This document shows, one piece after another, positions 17,417 to 25,494 of a stretch of DNA of 64,000 nt (positions are counted from its first letter, which is position 1; each line of letters begins with the position of its first letter). Source of the DNA: an uncultured Alphaproteobacteria bacterium (GTDB lineage: Bacteria > Pseudomonadota > Alphaproteobacteria > Caulobacterales > Caulobacteraceae); NCBI GenBank assembly GCA_903822175.1, contig CAIJOB010000009.1, positions 20,069-84,068 on the forward strand. Direction: 5' to 3'. A model generated the notes under the pieces. It did not search any database. It was given only the letters and a program-made list of their open reading frames with translations, and had not been told where the DNA came from. The position numbers and the translations under genes are program-made.

Positions 17417-18149
17417 GGTTCCCGCCACCGACCCGCTGGAGGTTCTGCGCCAGGCGACCACGGCCCGCGTCGCCCTGGGCCGCGCCGGCCAGGGGTTGCC
17501 GACCGCCCCGATGCTGGCGTTCCAGCTGGCCCATGCCCGGGCCCGCGACGCGGTCCATGCGGTGCTCGACACCGAGGCGTTGCGGGTCGCGCTAGAGGGT
17601 GAGGTCATCGTCGTCGAGAGCGCAGCGCCGGACCGGGCGACCTATCTCGCCGACCCCGATCTCGGGCGGCGCCTGGCGGAGGGTACAGCCGCCCTGCCCT
17701 GCGGCGACCACGACCTGGCCGTGGTGGTCGGCGACGGGCTGTCGGCGACCGCCGTCCAGGCCCACGTCCCCGCCGTGGTGGCGGCCCTGAGGCTTCGTCT
17801 CGCCGGCTGGACGATCGCGCCCGTTGTCGTCGCCCGGCAGGCCCGCGTCGCGCTGGGCGATTCGATCGGCGAGGCCTTGGGCGCGAAGGCGGTCGTGGTG
17901 CTGATCGGCGAGCGGCCGGGGCTCAGCGCCGCCGACAGCTTGGGCGCCTACATCACCTGGGACCCCAAGCCCGGCCGGCGCGACAGCGAGCGCAACTGCG
18001 TGTCGAACATCCGCTGGCCCGGCGGCCTCGCCCCCGACCAGGCCGCCGACAAGATCGCCTGGTTGCTGACCGAAGCGCGCCGGATGGGCATGACGGGCGT
18101 GGCGCTGAAGGATCGCGAGACGCCGGGAAGCTTCCTGCCGCCGGGCTAA
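17409..18149 (+). CDS. eutC: ethanolamine ammonia-lyase small subunit EutC
   Basis: Small subunit that, with EutB, forms the B12-binding interface of ethanolamine ammonia-lyase; 246 residues, a little short of enteric EutC because the variable N-terminus is brief. The family hallmarks are GLPTAPMLAFQLAHARARDAV, LVVGDGLSATAV-like text (VVVGDGLSATAVQAH) and GERPGLSAADSLGAYITWDP. The ATG at 17409 overlaps the end of eutB by 8 bases, which ensures coupled translation. It converges on the small exported protein at 18146-18523 with a 4-base overlap. Confidence 0.95.
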   Translation: MAEVPATDPLEVLRQATTARVALGRAGQGLPTAPMLAFQLAHARARDAVHAVLDTEALRVALEGEVIVVESAAPDRATYLADPDLGRRLAEGTAALPCGDHDLAVVVGDGLSATAVQAHVPAVVAALRLRLAGWTIAPVVVARQARVALGDSIGEALGAKAVVVLIGERPGLSAADSLGAYITWDPKPGRRDSERNCVSNIRWPGGLAPDQAADKIAWLLTEARRMGMTGVALKDRETPGSFLPPG

Positions 18150-18523
18150 GGCGCAGGCGCCTTCGGCTTGCGGTACATGGCGTTGGAAATCCGCCCGTCG
18201 GCCGAAAGGGCGAAGGCCCATTCCAGCGCGCCGTGCTCGAAGGTGGTGAGGTAGATCTCCGATCCGTCCGACGCGACGCGTTCCAATGTCACCGATTGCA
18301 ATGGTCCGAGCGCGGTCAACTCGGCCTGGGCGATCGCCTTTTGCGGCCGCACCATGTCGGCCAGGGCCGGGGTAAGCCTCTGTTCGTCAAGCTGGCCATG
18401 CGCGGCGGCGGCGATCAGGCCTCGCAACGCGGCTTCGTGGTCGGACACCATCGTCGCGTTCGAGCGGCCGGTGCTCAGCAAGCTGGCCGCGACGGCCAGG
18501 GCGACAAGGGCGGTTCCACGCAT
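18146..18523 (-). CDS. small exported protein of unknown function
   Basis: A 125-residue protein with a clear signal peptide (MRGTALVALAVAASLLSTGRSNA). The mature part has a helical segment (ALRGLIAAAAHGQLDEQRLTPALADMVR) and a strand-rich C-terminus (LTTFEHGALEWAFALSADGRISNAMYR). The second half resembles the small NTF2-like or DUF3887-type domains often found attached to secreted hydrolases, but I cannot name a family. It overlaps the end of eutC by 4 bases tail to tail. Function unknown. Confidence 0.72.
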   Translation of the reverse strand: MRGTALVALAVAASLLSTGRSNATMVSDHEAALRGLIAAAAHGQLDEQRLTPALADMVRPQKAIAQAELTALGPLQSVTLERVASDGSEIYLTTFEHGALEWAFALSADGRISNAMYRKPKAPAP

Positions 18524-18585
18524 TGGCTGATCTCCTCGCGAGGAGACTACGCGTGTAATATTTCCTGTCAACGCGGCCTGTCGCG

Positions 18586-19224
18586 TCAGGCCTCGATCCG
18601 CTCCAGCCATTCCTTCAGGATGCTCACCACCTGATCGCCCGGCGCGAAGCCGCGGGTGACGACGCCGTAGACGCCCTCCGCGTTGGGGCCGGCGACGAGC
18701 GTCGGGAAGCCGGTGACGCCGGCGCGTTGCGAGATGGCGTAGTCGCGCCAGGTTTCCTGCTTGGCCTCTTCGCTGGACCAGGCCTCGACGAAGCCCGGGC
18801 GGTCCATGCCCAGCTCTTCGGCCAGATCGGCCAGCACGGCTTCTGTCGTGACGTCGCGGCCCTCGCCGTAGAAGGCCTGCTGGGCGCGGACCAGATAGGC
18901 CGCCGCCATCTCCTCGCCGTCGCGCCGGGCCACCACCACCGCGCGGGCGGCCGGGTCGGTGTCGTAGATGAAGCCGGGCGCCGACATGCCCGAGCCGTCG
19001 AATGGCAGGCCGGTCGCCTCGTGGACATGAACCCAATGGTTGGCGACCTCGAGCTTGGCCTCCTCGGTCATCGGCTGCTCGGTCCCTGGGCGCAGGCCCC
19101 CCATCACCACGCGGATCGGCAGCGCGCGGCCGAAGGCGCGGCGGATGTCCTCGACCACCGGCGAAAAGCCGTAGCACCAGGAACACATGGGGTCGGAAAA
19201 GTAGATCAGGTGCGGCGTCGCCAT
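18586..19224 (-). CDS. DsbA-family thioredoxin-fold protein (CSWC)
   Basis: A 212-residue DsbA-like protein without signal peptide, so probably cytoplasmic. The active-site motif C14-S-W-C17 is followed by a long alpha-helical insertion and the cis-proline loop VTGFPTL, the features of redox-active DsbA/FrnE relatives. It is divergent from the nitrile hydratase operon with only 102 bases between them. Because nitrile hydratase needs oxidised active-site cysteines, a link is possible, but this is speculation from position. The ATG at 19224 is preferred since the motif follows directly. Confidence 0.82.
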   Translation of the reverse strand: MATPHLIYFSDPMCSWCYGFSPVVEDIRRAFGRALPIRVVMGGLRPGTEQPMTEEAKLEVANHWVHVHEATGLPFDGSGMSAPGFIYDTDPAARAVVVARRDGEEMAAAYLVRAQQAFYGEGRDVTTEAVLADLAEELGMDRPGFVEAWSSEEAKQETWRDYAISQRAGVTGFPTLVAGPNAEGVYGVVTRGFAPGDQVVSILKEWLERIEA

Positions 19225-19326
19225 GGCCGTCAGAGCCTCCAAGCGGCGCCAGCATAGGCCGGAGATGCACGCGCGGTCACCTGTCGGGTCTTCACCTTTT
19301 GGCGGGCGCGGGCCATTTATCCGTTC

Positions 19327-19983
19327 ATGGCGCACGACCACGACGATCATGATCATGATCATGACCACGGGCACGACCATGGGCATGGTCACCATCACCA
19401 CGACCACGGCCAGGAGCCGCCGTCGGACATGGCGCTGCGGGTAAAGGCGCTGGAATCGCTGATGGTCGAGAAGGGTCTGGTCGATCCGGCGGCGCTGGAC
19501 GCCATCGTCGATCACTTCGAGCACAAGGTGGGCCCACGCAACGGCGCGCGGGTGGTGGCCAAGGCCTGGAGCGATCCGGCGTTCAAGGCCCGCCTGCTGG
19601 CCGACGCGACCACGGCGATCGCCGAGCTGGGCTACGCCGGGGGCCAAGGCGACCACATGCTGGTGGTCGAGAACACGCCCACGACCCACAACCTCGTCGT
19701 CTGCACGCTTTGCTCCTGCTACCCCTGGCCGGTGCTGGGCCTGCCGCCGGTCTGGTACAAGTCCGCGCCCTACCGATCCCGCGCGGTAATCGATCCGCGC
19801 GGCGTGATCGCCGGGTTCGGAACCGTGCTGCCCGACGAGATCGAGGTCCGGGTCTGGGATTCCACCGCCGAGCTACGCTATCTGGTGTTGCCGGAGCGAC
19901 CCGCCGGGACGCAGGGGCTGGACGAAGACGCGCTGGCCGCGCTGGTCACCCGTGACGGCATGATCGGGACCACACGCCTATGA
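19327..19983 (+). CDS. nthA: cobalt-type nitrile hydratase alpha subunit with His-rich tail
   Basis: Alpha subunit of nitrile hydratase, which hydrates nitriles to amides in the cytosol; 218 residues. The metal-claw motif is C126-T-L-C129-S-C131; Thr in the second place marks the cobalt (non-corrin) type, the iron type having Ser. The conserved [15 protein letters not shown] follows. Unusually, residues 3-27 hold 14 histidines mixed with Asp and Gly, a probable metal-binding tail placed before the normal start of the family fold (about residue 33). The gene overlaps nthB by 4 bases (ATGA). The amidase that usually completes nitrile use is not in the window. Confidence 0.95.
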   Translation: MAHDHDDHDHDHDHGHDHGHGHHHHDHGQEPPSDMALRVKALESLMVEKGLVDPAALDAIVDHFEHKVGPRNGARVVAKAWSDPAFKARLLADATTAIAELGYAGGQGDHMLVVENTPTTHNLVVCTLCSCYPWPVLGLPPVWYKSAPYRSRAVIDPRGVIAGFGTVLPDEIEVRVWDSTAELRYLVLPERPAGTQGLDEDALAALVTRDGMIGTTRL

Positions 19984-20630
19984 ACGGCGTCCACGACATG
20001 GGCGGGATGGAGAACCTGGGCCCGGTGATCCCGGAGCCCGAGGGCGAGGGCTTCCACGCCGCCTGGGAGGGCCGGGTCCACGCGATGAGCGTCGCCTCGC
20101 CCACCCGCTCCAACATCGACGCCGGGCGCCATCAGCGGGAGAAGATCCCGGGGCCGGAGTACCTGGCCATGAGCTACTACGAGAAGTGGTTCCGGGGCCT
20201 CACTGAGCTCCTGGTCGCCCACGGCCACGCCACCTGGGCGGAGATCGCCCGGGGCAAGGCTGAGCCGGGGTTCGCCAAGGCCACACCCCTGCTGCGCGCC
20301 GAAGAGGTGACGCCGCGGTTCATGCGTCGAGGCTCCTATGTGCGTGACGGCGCAGCGCCGGCTTTCGCGGTGGGCGATGCGGTCAGCGCCCGCGATCTAA
20401 ATCCGCACGGCCACACCCGCCTGCCCCGCTATGTCCGCGGTCGAGAAGGCGTGATCACCGCCCTGCATGGCGCGCACGTCTTTCCGGACAGCCACGCCCA
20501 CGGCCAGGGCGAAGATCCGCGGCCGCTCTACACGGTGCGGTTTGCGGCGCGCGAGCTGTGGGGCGAGGCGGCGAACCCGCGGGACAGCGTCAGCCTCGAC
20601 CTCTGGGAGCCCTATCTTGAACGCGCCTGA
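19980..20630 (+). CDS. nthB: nitrile hydratase beta subunit
   Basis: Structural partner of the alpha subunit, forming the substrate channel; 216 residues. It starts with the family hallmark [16 protein letters not shown] and contains [15 protein letters not shown], and the SH3-like C-terminal domain with [26 protein letters not shown] and the closing [12 protein letters not shown]. Coupled to nthA through ATGA and to the accessory gene by an overlap of 14 bases. The order alpha-beta-accessory is typical of cobalt-type enzymes. Confidence 0.95.
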   Translation: MNGVHDMGGMENLGPVIPEPEGEGFHAAWEGRVHAMSVASPTRSNIDAGRHQREKIPGPEYLAMSYYEKWFRGLTELLVAHGHATWAEIARGKAEPGFAKATPLLRAEEVTPRFMRRGSYVRDGAAPAFAVGDAVSARDLNPHGHTRLPRYVRGREGVITALHGAHVFPDSHAHGQGEDPRPLYTVRFAARELWGEAANPRDSVSLDLWEPYLERA

Positions 20631-20967
20631 TCCGCTGACGCTGCCGAACCTGCCGCGCGATGAGGCGGGGCCGGTGTTCGCCGAGCCGTGGCAGGCGCAG
20701 GCTTTCGCCCTGGCTCTGCAGCTCCACGCCCAGGGCGCCTTCAGCTGGCCGGAATGGGCAGACGCGCTTTCCGAACGCCTGAAGGCGGCGGGGCCGGCTG
20801 ACGACGGCTCGCGCTACTATGAGCACTGGTTGGCGGCGCTGGAGGACCTGGTGACGGCCAAGGCGTTGGCCAGCGGGCCTGAGTTGGTCGCGCGCCGATA
20901 CGCCTGGGAGGATGCCTACCGGCATACCGCGCACGGACGCCCCGTCGAACTGATCAGGGAACTATAG
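20617..20967 (+). CDS. nitrile hydratase accessory (activator) protein
   Basis: A 116-residue homologue of the beta-subunit N-terminal half, the class of small activator that delivers cobalt to the alpha subunit by subunit exchange in related systems. Recognisable text is FAEPWQAQAFALALQLHAQGAFSWPEWADAL and YYEHWLAALEDLVTAK. No ATG is available; TTG at 20617 has a GGGAG site about nine bases upstream and gives the right N-terminus ([13 protein letters not shown] when read as Met). It overlaps nthB by 14 bases. Confidence in the start is moderate. Confidence 0.88.
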   Translation: MNAPDPLTLPNLPRDEAGPVFAEPWQAQAFALALQLHAQGAFSWPEWADALSERLKAAGPADDGSRYYEHWLAALEDLVTAKALASGPELVARRYAWEDAYRHTAHGRPVELIREL

Positions 20968-20980
20968 CCGCGCCTCATGC

Positions 20981-20994
20981 GCTCAAGCTTGAGC
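20981..20994. repeat. perfect 14-bp palindrome downstream of the nitrile hydratase operon
   Basis: GCTCAAGCTTGAGC is self-complementary over its whole length. It lies 13 bases after the accessory gene stop and 16 bases before the next gene, over the likely ribosome site of that gene. It may be a protein-binding site; with no loop it is a poor RNA hairpin. Confidence 0.35.
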
Positions 20995-21010
20995 AAGGGA
21001 ACCGGCGCCC

Positions 21011-21223
21011 ATGGTGCAATATGCGGTGACGCTTAAGGACGGCGACTGGACCGTCTTTTCCGATGGCCAGGCCATCGAGCACGGCCTTAGCCGTTCGGCC
21101 GCCGTGCAGATGGCCAAGGACCTGGCGTTCGAGGCCGAGGAGCGCGGCGACGAGGTCGAGCTGCTGATCCAGAGCTACTACGGAGCGCTCTCCCGCCGGC
21201 TGACGGGCGGGCCGGACCTCTAG
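21011..21223 (+). CDS. small conserved-looking protein (DUF2188-like)
   Basis: A 70-residue protein with strand-rich N-terminus (VQYAVTLKDGDWTVFSDGQAIEHG), then a helix (SRSAAVQMAKDLAFEAEERGDEVEL). The layout resembles the DUF2188 fold, in which short strands and a helix handle a signal of unknown nature. AAGGGA upstream is a plausible ribosome site. Function is unknown. It converges on the DUF6481 gene with 12 bases between. Confidence 0.65.
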   Translation: MVQYAVTLKDGDWTVFSDGQAIEHGLSRSAAVQMAKDLAFEAEERGDEVELLIQSYYGALSRRLTGGPDL

Positions 21224-21235
21224 CCGCGGCCCGTT

Positions 21236-21589
21236 CTAGCCGCGTCTTTGGGCTGACTTGGCTTCGCGCTTGGCGCGGGCCTCGGCCTTGGCGGCGGACT
21301 TGCGGTCCTTCCGCTCCTGGCGCTTCATCTCAAGCTGAGCCTCTTCGTTGTTGGCCAGCGCCTCGACGCGCGCGGCCTCGTCGGCCTCGGCTTGCAGGCG
21401 CGCGGCTTCCTTGTCGGCGGCCCGCTTGGCGCGGACTTCCTCAACTTCGCGCACCTTGCGCTGAGCCCGGGTCTCCAGGACTTCGGCTTGCACCGTCGGC
21501 TTCGGCTTGAATTTTTCGAGCAGGGCCTTGCGGGCTTCAGCCTGGGACGCCAGGCGTTCGTTGAAGCCCCCGATCTTGTCTTCTCTCAT
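21236..21589 (-). CDS. charged coiled-coil protein, DUF6481-like
   Basis: A 117-residue protein made almost wholly of charged helix: more than half its residues are Lys, Arg, Glu or Ala, with long heptad-like stretches from residue 40 to 110. The N-terminus (GFNERLASQAEARKALLEKFKPKPT) fits the DUF6481 pattern seen in alphaproteobacteria. No function is known for that family. It lies downstream of ndk on the same strand, beyond a hairpin. Confidence 0.7.
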   Translation of the reverse strand: MREDKIGGFNERLASQAEARKALLEKFKPKPTVQAEVLETRAQRKVREVEEVRAKRAADKEAARLQAEADEAARVEALANNEEAQLEMKRQERKDRKSAAKAEARAKREAKSAQRRG

Positions 21590-21618
21590 TGCGGCTTTCG
21601 AATGGGGTTAGGGACGAA

Positions 21619-21636
21619 CGGCGGGAGAACCCGCCG
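21619..21636 (-). terminator. hairpin downstream of ndk
   Basis: CGGCGGG (21619-21625) and CCCGCCG (21630-21636) pair perfectly around a 4-base loop, 19 bases past the ndk stop. On the minus strand the stem is followed by TTCGTCCC, a weak T-rich tail. Likely terminator of ndk. Confidence 0.6.
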
Positions 21637-21654
21637 GAGTCGAAACGGTTGCTA

Positions 21655-22074
21655 TCAGCCGACGATGTCGGTTTCGGTAAAGAATTGCGCGATTTCCAAG
21701 GCGGCGTTGTCGGCGCTGTCGGAGCCGTGCACCGAGTTCTCGCCGACGTTCTGGGCGTAGAGCTTGCGGATGGTGCCGTCGGCCGCATCGGCCGGGTTGG
21801 TGGCGCCCATGACTTCGCGGTACTTGGCCACGGCGCCTTCGCCTTCCAGCACCTGCACGACGACCGGCGCCGACATCATGAACTCGACCAACTCGCCGTA
21901 GAACGGGCGCGCGGCGTGGACTTCGTAGAACTTCTTGGCCTGGGCCTCGCTCATGCGGATGCGGCGCTGGGCGACGATGCGCAGACCCGCGTCCTCGATC
22001 ACGGCGTTGATCTTGCCGGTCAGATTCCGTTGGGTGGCGTCCGGCTTGATGATCGAGAAGGTGCGTTCGGTCAT
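21655..22074 (-). CDS. ndk: nucleoside diphosphate kinase
   Basis: Transfers the gamma phosphate of ATP to nucleoside diphosphates through a phosphohistidine; 139 residues, standard length. The N-terminus [17 protein letters not shown] and the active-site sequence NSVHGSDS with the catalytic His are intact. A good sigma70-type promoter (22135-22163) and a downstream hairpin (21619-21636) suggest a single-gene transcript. Confidence 0.97.
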   Translation of the reverse strand: MTERTFSIIKPDATQRNLTGKINAVIEDAGLRIVAQRRIRMSEAQAKKFYEVHAARPFYGELVEFMMSAPVVVQVLEGEGAVAKYREVMGATNPADAADGTIRKLYAQNVGENSVHGSDSADNAALEIAQFFTETDIVG

Positions 22075-22134
22075 GGGTCTCTTTACGTGTCAGGACAGAT
22101 GGGGATCCCGCGGTCATTCCGAGAGGTGGCGGGC

Positions 22135-22163
22135 TCTATACCCGCCTCGCCCTCTCCCGCCAA
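22135..22163 (-). promoter_or_regulatory. candidate sigma70 promoter of ndk
   Basis: On the minus strand TTGGCG (22158-22163) and TATAGA (22135-22140) are separated by exactly 17 bases, predicting a leader of about 55 bases before ndk. The rest of the 254-base gap to the ABC-F gene (22164-22328) shows no gene. Confidence 0.5.
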
Positions 22164-22328
22164 GGCGCTGCGCTGCAACACTCATGACGGATCGGCATGA
22201 CGAAGCGGTGTCCCTCTGCTATGCACCCGCCCGGTCAGGCGGCGGCGCGGCGTTTCGAAATCCCTGACCCTCCCATTCCCCCGCAGATCCGGCGCGCGCT
22301 GGTCCGCGCCTATTTGCTTTAAGTTTCA

Positions 22329-24212
22329 ATGCTTCAGATCAAAGATCTTACCTTCGACGCCTGGGGCCGCCGGTTCTTCGACCAGGCGACCGTCAGCCTG
22401 CCCAAGGACGCCAAGGTCGGCCTGGTGGGCCGTAACGGCGTGGGCAAGTCGACCCTGTTCAAACTGATCCTCAATCAGTTGGCGCTGGGGTCGGGCGAAA
22501 TCGGGCTGCCGAAGGCCGCCCGGATCGGCTCGGTGGACCAGGAACACCCGGCGACACCGATTCCCCTGCTGGAGACCGTGCTGGCGGCCGACATCGAGCG
22601 CGCGAGCCTGCTGGCCAGCCTCGACACGGCCGAGCCGGAAGACCTGGGCGACATCTACACGCGGCTGATCGAGATCGACGCGGACCGGGCGCCGAGTCGC
22701 GCGGCGGAAATCCTCGCGGGCCTGGGCTTCTCCAACGCCGACCTGGCGCGGCCGATGGCGGAGTTTTCCGGCGGCTGGCGGATGCGGGTGGCGCTGGCCG
22801 CCTCGCTGTTCGCCGCGCCGGACCTGCTGCTGCTCGACGAGCCGACCAACTATCTCGACCTGGAAGGCGCGCTGTGGCTGGAGGCGCGGCTGCAGAAGTA
22901 CCCGCACACCGCCATGGTGATCAGCCACGACCGCGAGTTGCTCGACAACTCGATGGATCACATCCTGCATCTGAAGGACGGCAAGCTCGACCTCTACACC
23001 GGCGGCTACGACAGCTTCGAACGCCAGGTGACCGAGAAGCTGCGGCTGCAGGAGGCGATGCGCACCAAGATCGAGGCCAAGCGCGCCCACATGCAGGCCT
23101 TCGTCGACCGTTTCGGCGCCAAGGCGTCCAAGGCCACCCAGGCCCAGTCGCGCCTGAAGATGATCGCCAAGCTGCCGCCGGTCTCCAACATCATCGAGGA
23201 CCGGGTCGCGCCCTTCACGCTGCCCTCGCCCGAGCGGCCGCTGCCGCCGCCGCTGATCCGGCTGGAAGGCGCCGACGTGGGCTATGGCGGCGCGCCGATC
23301 CTGCGGAAGCTGAACCTGCGGCTGGATATCGACGACCGCATCGGCCTCCTGGGCGTCAACGGCGCGGGCAAGTCGACCTTCGCCAAGCTGGTCGCCGGCG
23401 CGCTCGATGTGGAAAGCGGCACGCTGGTCCGGTCATCGCGCCTGAAGGTGGGCTGGTTCCACCAGCATCAGATCGAGGCGATGGACCCGACGGACACGCC
23501 GCTGGAAATCATCCGCCGCGCCATGCCGCAGACCTCGGAGAGCCAGCGGCGCTCGAAGCTCGCCCAGTTCGGCCTGAGCTATGAGAAGGTCGACACCACG
23601 GTCGCCAACCTGTCGGGCGGCGAGCGCGCGCGCCTGCTGCTCAACATGGTGGCGATGGAAGCGCCGCACCTGCTGATCCTCGACGAGCCGACCAACCACC
23701 TGGACATCGACAGCCGCCGCGCCCTGCTGGATGCGCTCAACGACTACGAGGGCGCGGTGATCCTGATCACCCACGACCGCTCACTGATGGAGCTGGTGGC
23801 CGACCGCCTGTGGCTGGCCGCGGACGGAGGGATCGAACCCTTCGACGGGGATATGGAAGACTACGCCAAGTTCGTCCTCGACCGCGCCCGTGTCGCCGCC
23901 CGCGCACCGAGCCAGGTGACCGAGGCGCCCGTCGCGCCGCCGCCTCCGCCACCGCCTGCGCCGCGCATCAAGGTTCCAACGGGCACCGCGCGGCGACGTG
24001 TCGAGGCCGCTGAAGCGGCGCTGGGCCGGGCAACGACAGCGCTCGCTCAGATCGACGCCCAGCTGACCGATCCGGCGGTGTTCGCCAAGGACCCCGCCAA
24101 GGCCGCTGATCTTGGGCGGCGCCGCGCTGCGGCTCAGACAACGGTCGATGGCGCCGAGGCCGAATGGCTGGCGGCGCAGGAGGCCTACGAGGCCCTGACC
24201 GCCGACTCCTGA
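22329..24212 (+). CDS. ABC-F family ATPase (Uup/YheS-like)
   Basis: Soluble twin-ABC protein of the ABC-F class, which acts on ribosomes rather than membranes; 627 residues. Two ATPase units are visible: Walker A GRNGVGKST near 34-42 with signature FSGGWRMR and LLLDEPTNYLDLE, then Walker A GVNGAGKST with LSGGERAR and LLILDEPTNHLD. The inter-domain linker (about 210-290) is the P-site tRNA-interaction motif region. After residue 530 come a proline-rich hinge and a coiled coil (VEAAEAALGRATTALAQIDA), as in Uup and YheS, so either subgroup fits. It overlaps the Kir channel gene tail to tail by 28 bases. Confidence 0.92.
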   Translation: MLQIKDLTFDAWGRRFFDQATVSLPKDAKVGLVGRNGVGKSTLFKLILNQLALGSGEIGLPKAARIGSVDQEHPATPIPLLETVLAADIERASLLASLDTAEPEDLGDIYTRLIEIDADRAPSRAAEILAGLGFSNADLARPMAEFSGGWRMRVALAASLFAAPDLLLLDEPTNYLDLEGALWLEARLQKYPHTAMVISHDRELLDNSMDHILHLKDGKLDLYTGGYDSFERQVTEKLRLQEAMRTKIEAKRAHMQAFVDRFGAKASKATQAQSRLKMIAKLPPVSNIIEDRVAPFTLPSPERPLPPPLIRLEGADVGYGGAPILRKLNLRLDIDDRIGLLGVNGAGKSTFAKLVAGALDVESGTLVRSSRLKVGWFHQHQIEAMDPTDTPLEIIRRAMPQTSESQRRSKLAQFGLSYEKVDTTVANLSGGERARLLLNMVAMEAPHLLILDEPTNHLDIDSRRALLDALNDYEGAVILITHDRSLMELVADRLWLAADGGIEPFDGDMEDYAKFVLDRARVAARAPSQVTEAPVAPPPPPPPAPRIKVPTGTARRRVEAAEAALGRATTALAQIDAQLTDPAVFAKDPAKAADLGRRRAAAQTTVDGAEAEWLAAQEAYEALTADS

Positions 24213-25093
24213 GCCTCCACCTCCCTGAGCACGACGGCCTCGCGGGTGTCGTGGATACGGGTTAGGTCGAGTTCGATCATGCCGTCCGGCAGGTCGCGCA
24301 GCATGTCGATGAAGACGTGGCCGAACCGCATGTTCTCGCGGCGATAGGTCTGACGGTCATTGACCATCGAGGAGATGGCCTCGTCGAAGCCGTTGATCGA
24401 CAGCATGACAGCCGGCTGCTCAGCCGCCATCCGCTCGTCGGTCATGCCCCAGAGCGGGCTCTCCTCGTCGATGACGTGGATGACTGTCCAGGAAAGCGTG
24501 AGCACCGGTATGCTGGTGCGCACCAGCTTGAGTTCGTCGAAGCGGCGGAAGCGGCCCTCACCGTAGGGCTCGTTGCGGAAATAGTTGAGGCGCGCGGTGG
24601 CCTCGCTGATCCCCTGTAGCCGGCGGCTCGCCACCCGCATCATCAAGGCCTGGCCCGCGCCATAGGGCGCCACGACCGCGGTCTCGCTGAACACCATGCG
24701 CGCTGACGGCCGCGCGAAGCGGGCGAAGAAGGCGCCCGTGGTCAGCGCGGTGAGGAACATGCCGCCGAAGATCTCGGCCGAGGCCACGACGTGGCCATAG
24801 ACCGTGGCCGGCGTCATGACGCCGTAGCCCACGGTCGCCAGGGTCTCCACGCTGAAGAAAAAGGCGTCGCCGAACGCGCCCGGCCGGGCGTTCACGACCG
24901 ACCCGGGCGCCGCCCAGAAGAGCGTCGCGAACAGCAGATTCGTCGCCAAGAACGCTCCCAGCACGACCGCGAGGAAGGTCGTCCAGCGCATCGACAGGAC
25001 CAGGTAGTAGGGGTCCTGCAGGCTGAACCGGCGCACCCCGACCTTCACGGCGGAGAAGCCTCTTAGGTCGATGCGCGGCGGCGGGAGCTTCAT
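24185..25093 (-). CDS. KirBac-type inward-rectifier potassium channel
   Basis: Bacterial Kir homologue, 302 residues, forming a tetrameric inner-membrane potassium channel. Residues 29-36 form the slide helix region, TM1 spans about 38-60, the pore helix leads to the selectivity filter T87-V-G-Y-G91, and TM2 spans about 101-125. The remainder is the immunoglobulin-like cytoplasmic domain that gates the channel (for example LSWTVIHVIDEESPLWG). All core elements are present. Its 3' end overlaps the ABC-F gene by 28 bases. Physiological role in bacteria is poorly known. Confidence 0.94.
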   Translation of the reverse strand: MKLPPPRIDLRGFSAVKVGVRRFSLQDPYYLVLSMRWTTFLAVVLGAFLATNLLFATLFWAAPGSVVNARPGAFGDAFFFSVETLATVGYGVMTPATVYGHVVASAEIFGGMFLTALTTGAFFARFARPSARMVFSETAVVAPYGAGQALMMRVASRRLQGISEATARLNYFRNEPYGEGRFRRFDELKLVRTSIPVLTLSWTVIHVIDEESPLWGMTDERMAAEQPAVMLSINGFDEAISSMVNDRQTYRRENMRFGHVFIDMLRDLPDGMIELDLTRIHDTREAVVLREVEAQESAVRAS

Positions 25094-25138
25094 GCGCCGA
25101 GTGCTAGCACGCGGCGGGCGGTCCGTCGAAAGCGCGGA

Positions 25139-25420
25139 TCAGGTGATGTGCTTAGGGCTGATCGGGTCGCTTCCGGGGAAGGTCTCTTCCAGGGCCTCGT
25201 CGAGCAGGGCTTCCTGCCGGTCCTCGGCCGACTTTTCGCGCGCCGCCATATGGTCGTGCTTCTCGTCGGGGTTCAGCGCTTCCGCCTCACGGTGATGCGG
25301 GACGTCGATGTGGCGGTCCTCGTGGATCGGGGCGGCTTCCACCGCCATGTCGGCGTTGGCGCCGCCGGATCCGTGGGAGAACGCGCGCTTGGCCTCGGCT
25401 TCGGTCTGTTTGCGGGGCAT
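25139..25420 (-). CDS. small hydrophilic protein with C-terminal TFPGSDP motif
   Basis: A 93-residue polar, probably disordered protein. The C-terminal LLDEALEETFPGSDPIS is a short motif I recognise from many small alphaproteobacterial proteins of unknown function, often written TFPASDP. A good GAGGAGA ribosome site precedes the ATG. Its neighbours (Kir channel, BON protein) suggest envelope or osmotic stress, but that is inference from position only. Confidence 0.72.
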   Translation of the reverse strand: MPRKQTEAEAKRAFSHGSGGANADMAVEAAPIHEDRHIDVPHHREAEALNPDEKHDHMAAREKSAEDRQEALLDEALEETFPGSDPISPKHIT

Positions 25421-25494
25421 CGGGTGTCTCCTCGACTAAGTGTCGGGGTGAAAACCCCTCAGCTCACCTTGGGTTGCCCGCAATCCGCCGCCAG

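Noticed and set aside
25445..25458. GGGGT-GAAA-ACCCC hairpin near the TFPGSDP protein gene
   Set aside because: Five pairs only and no clear link to a gene end or start; such short hairpins are expected by chance in this DNA.
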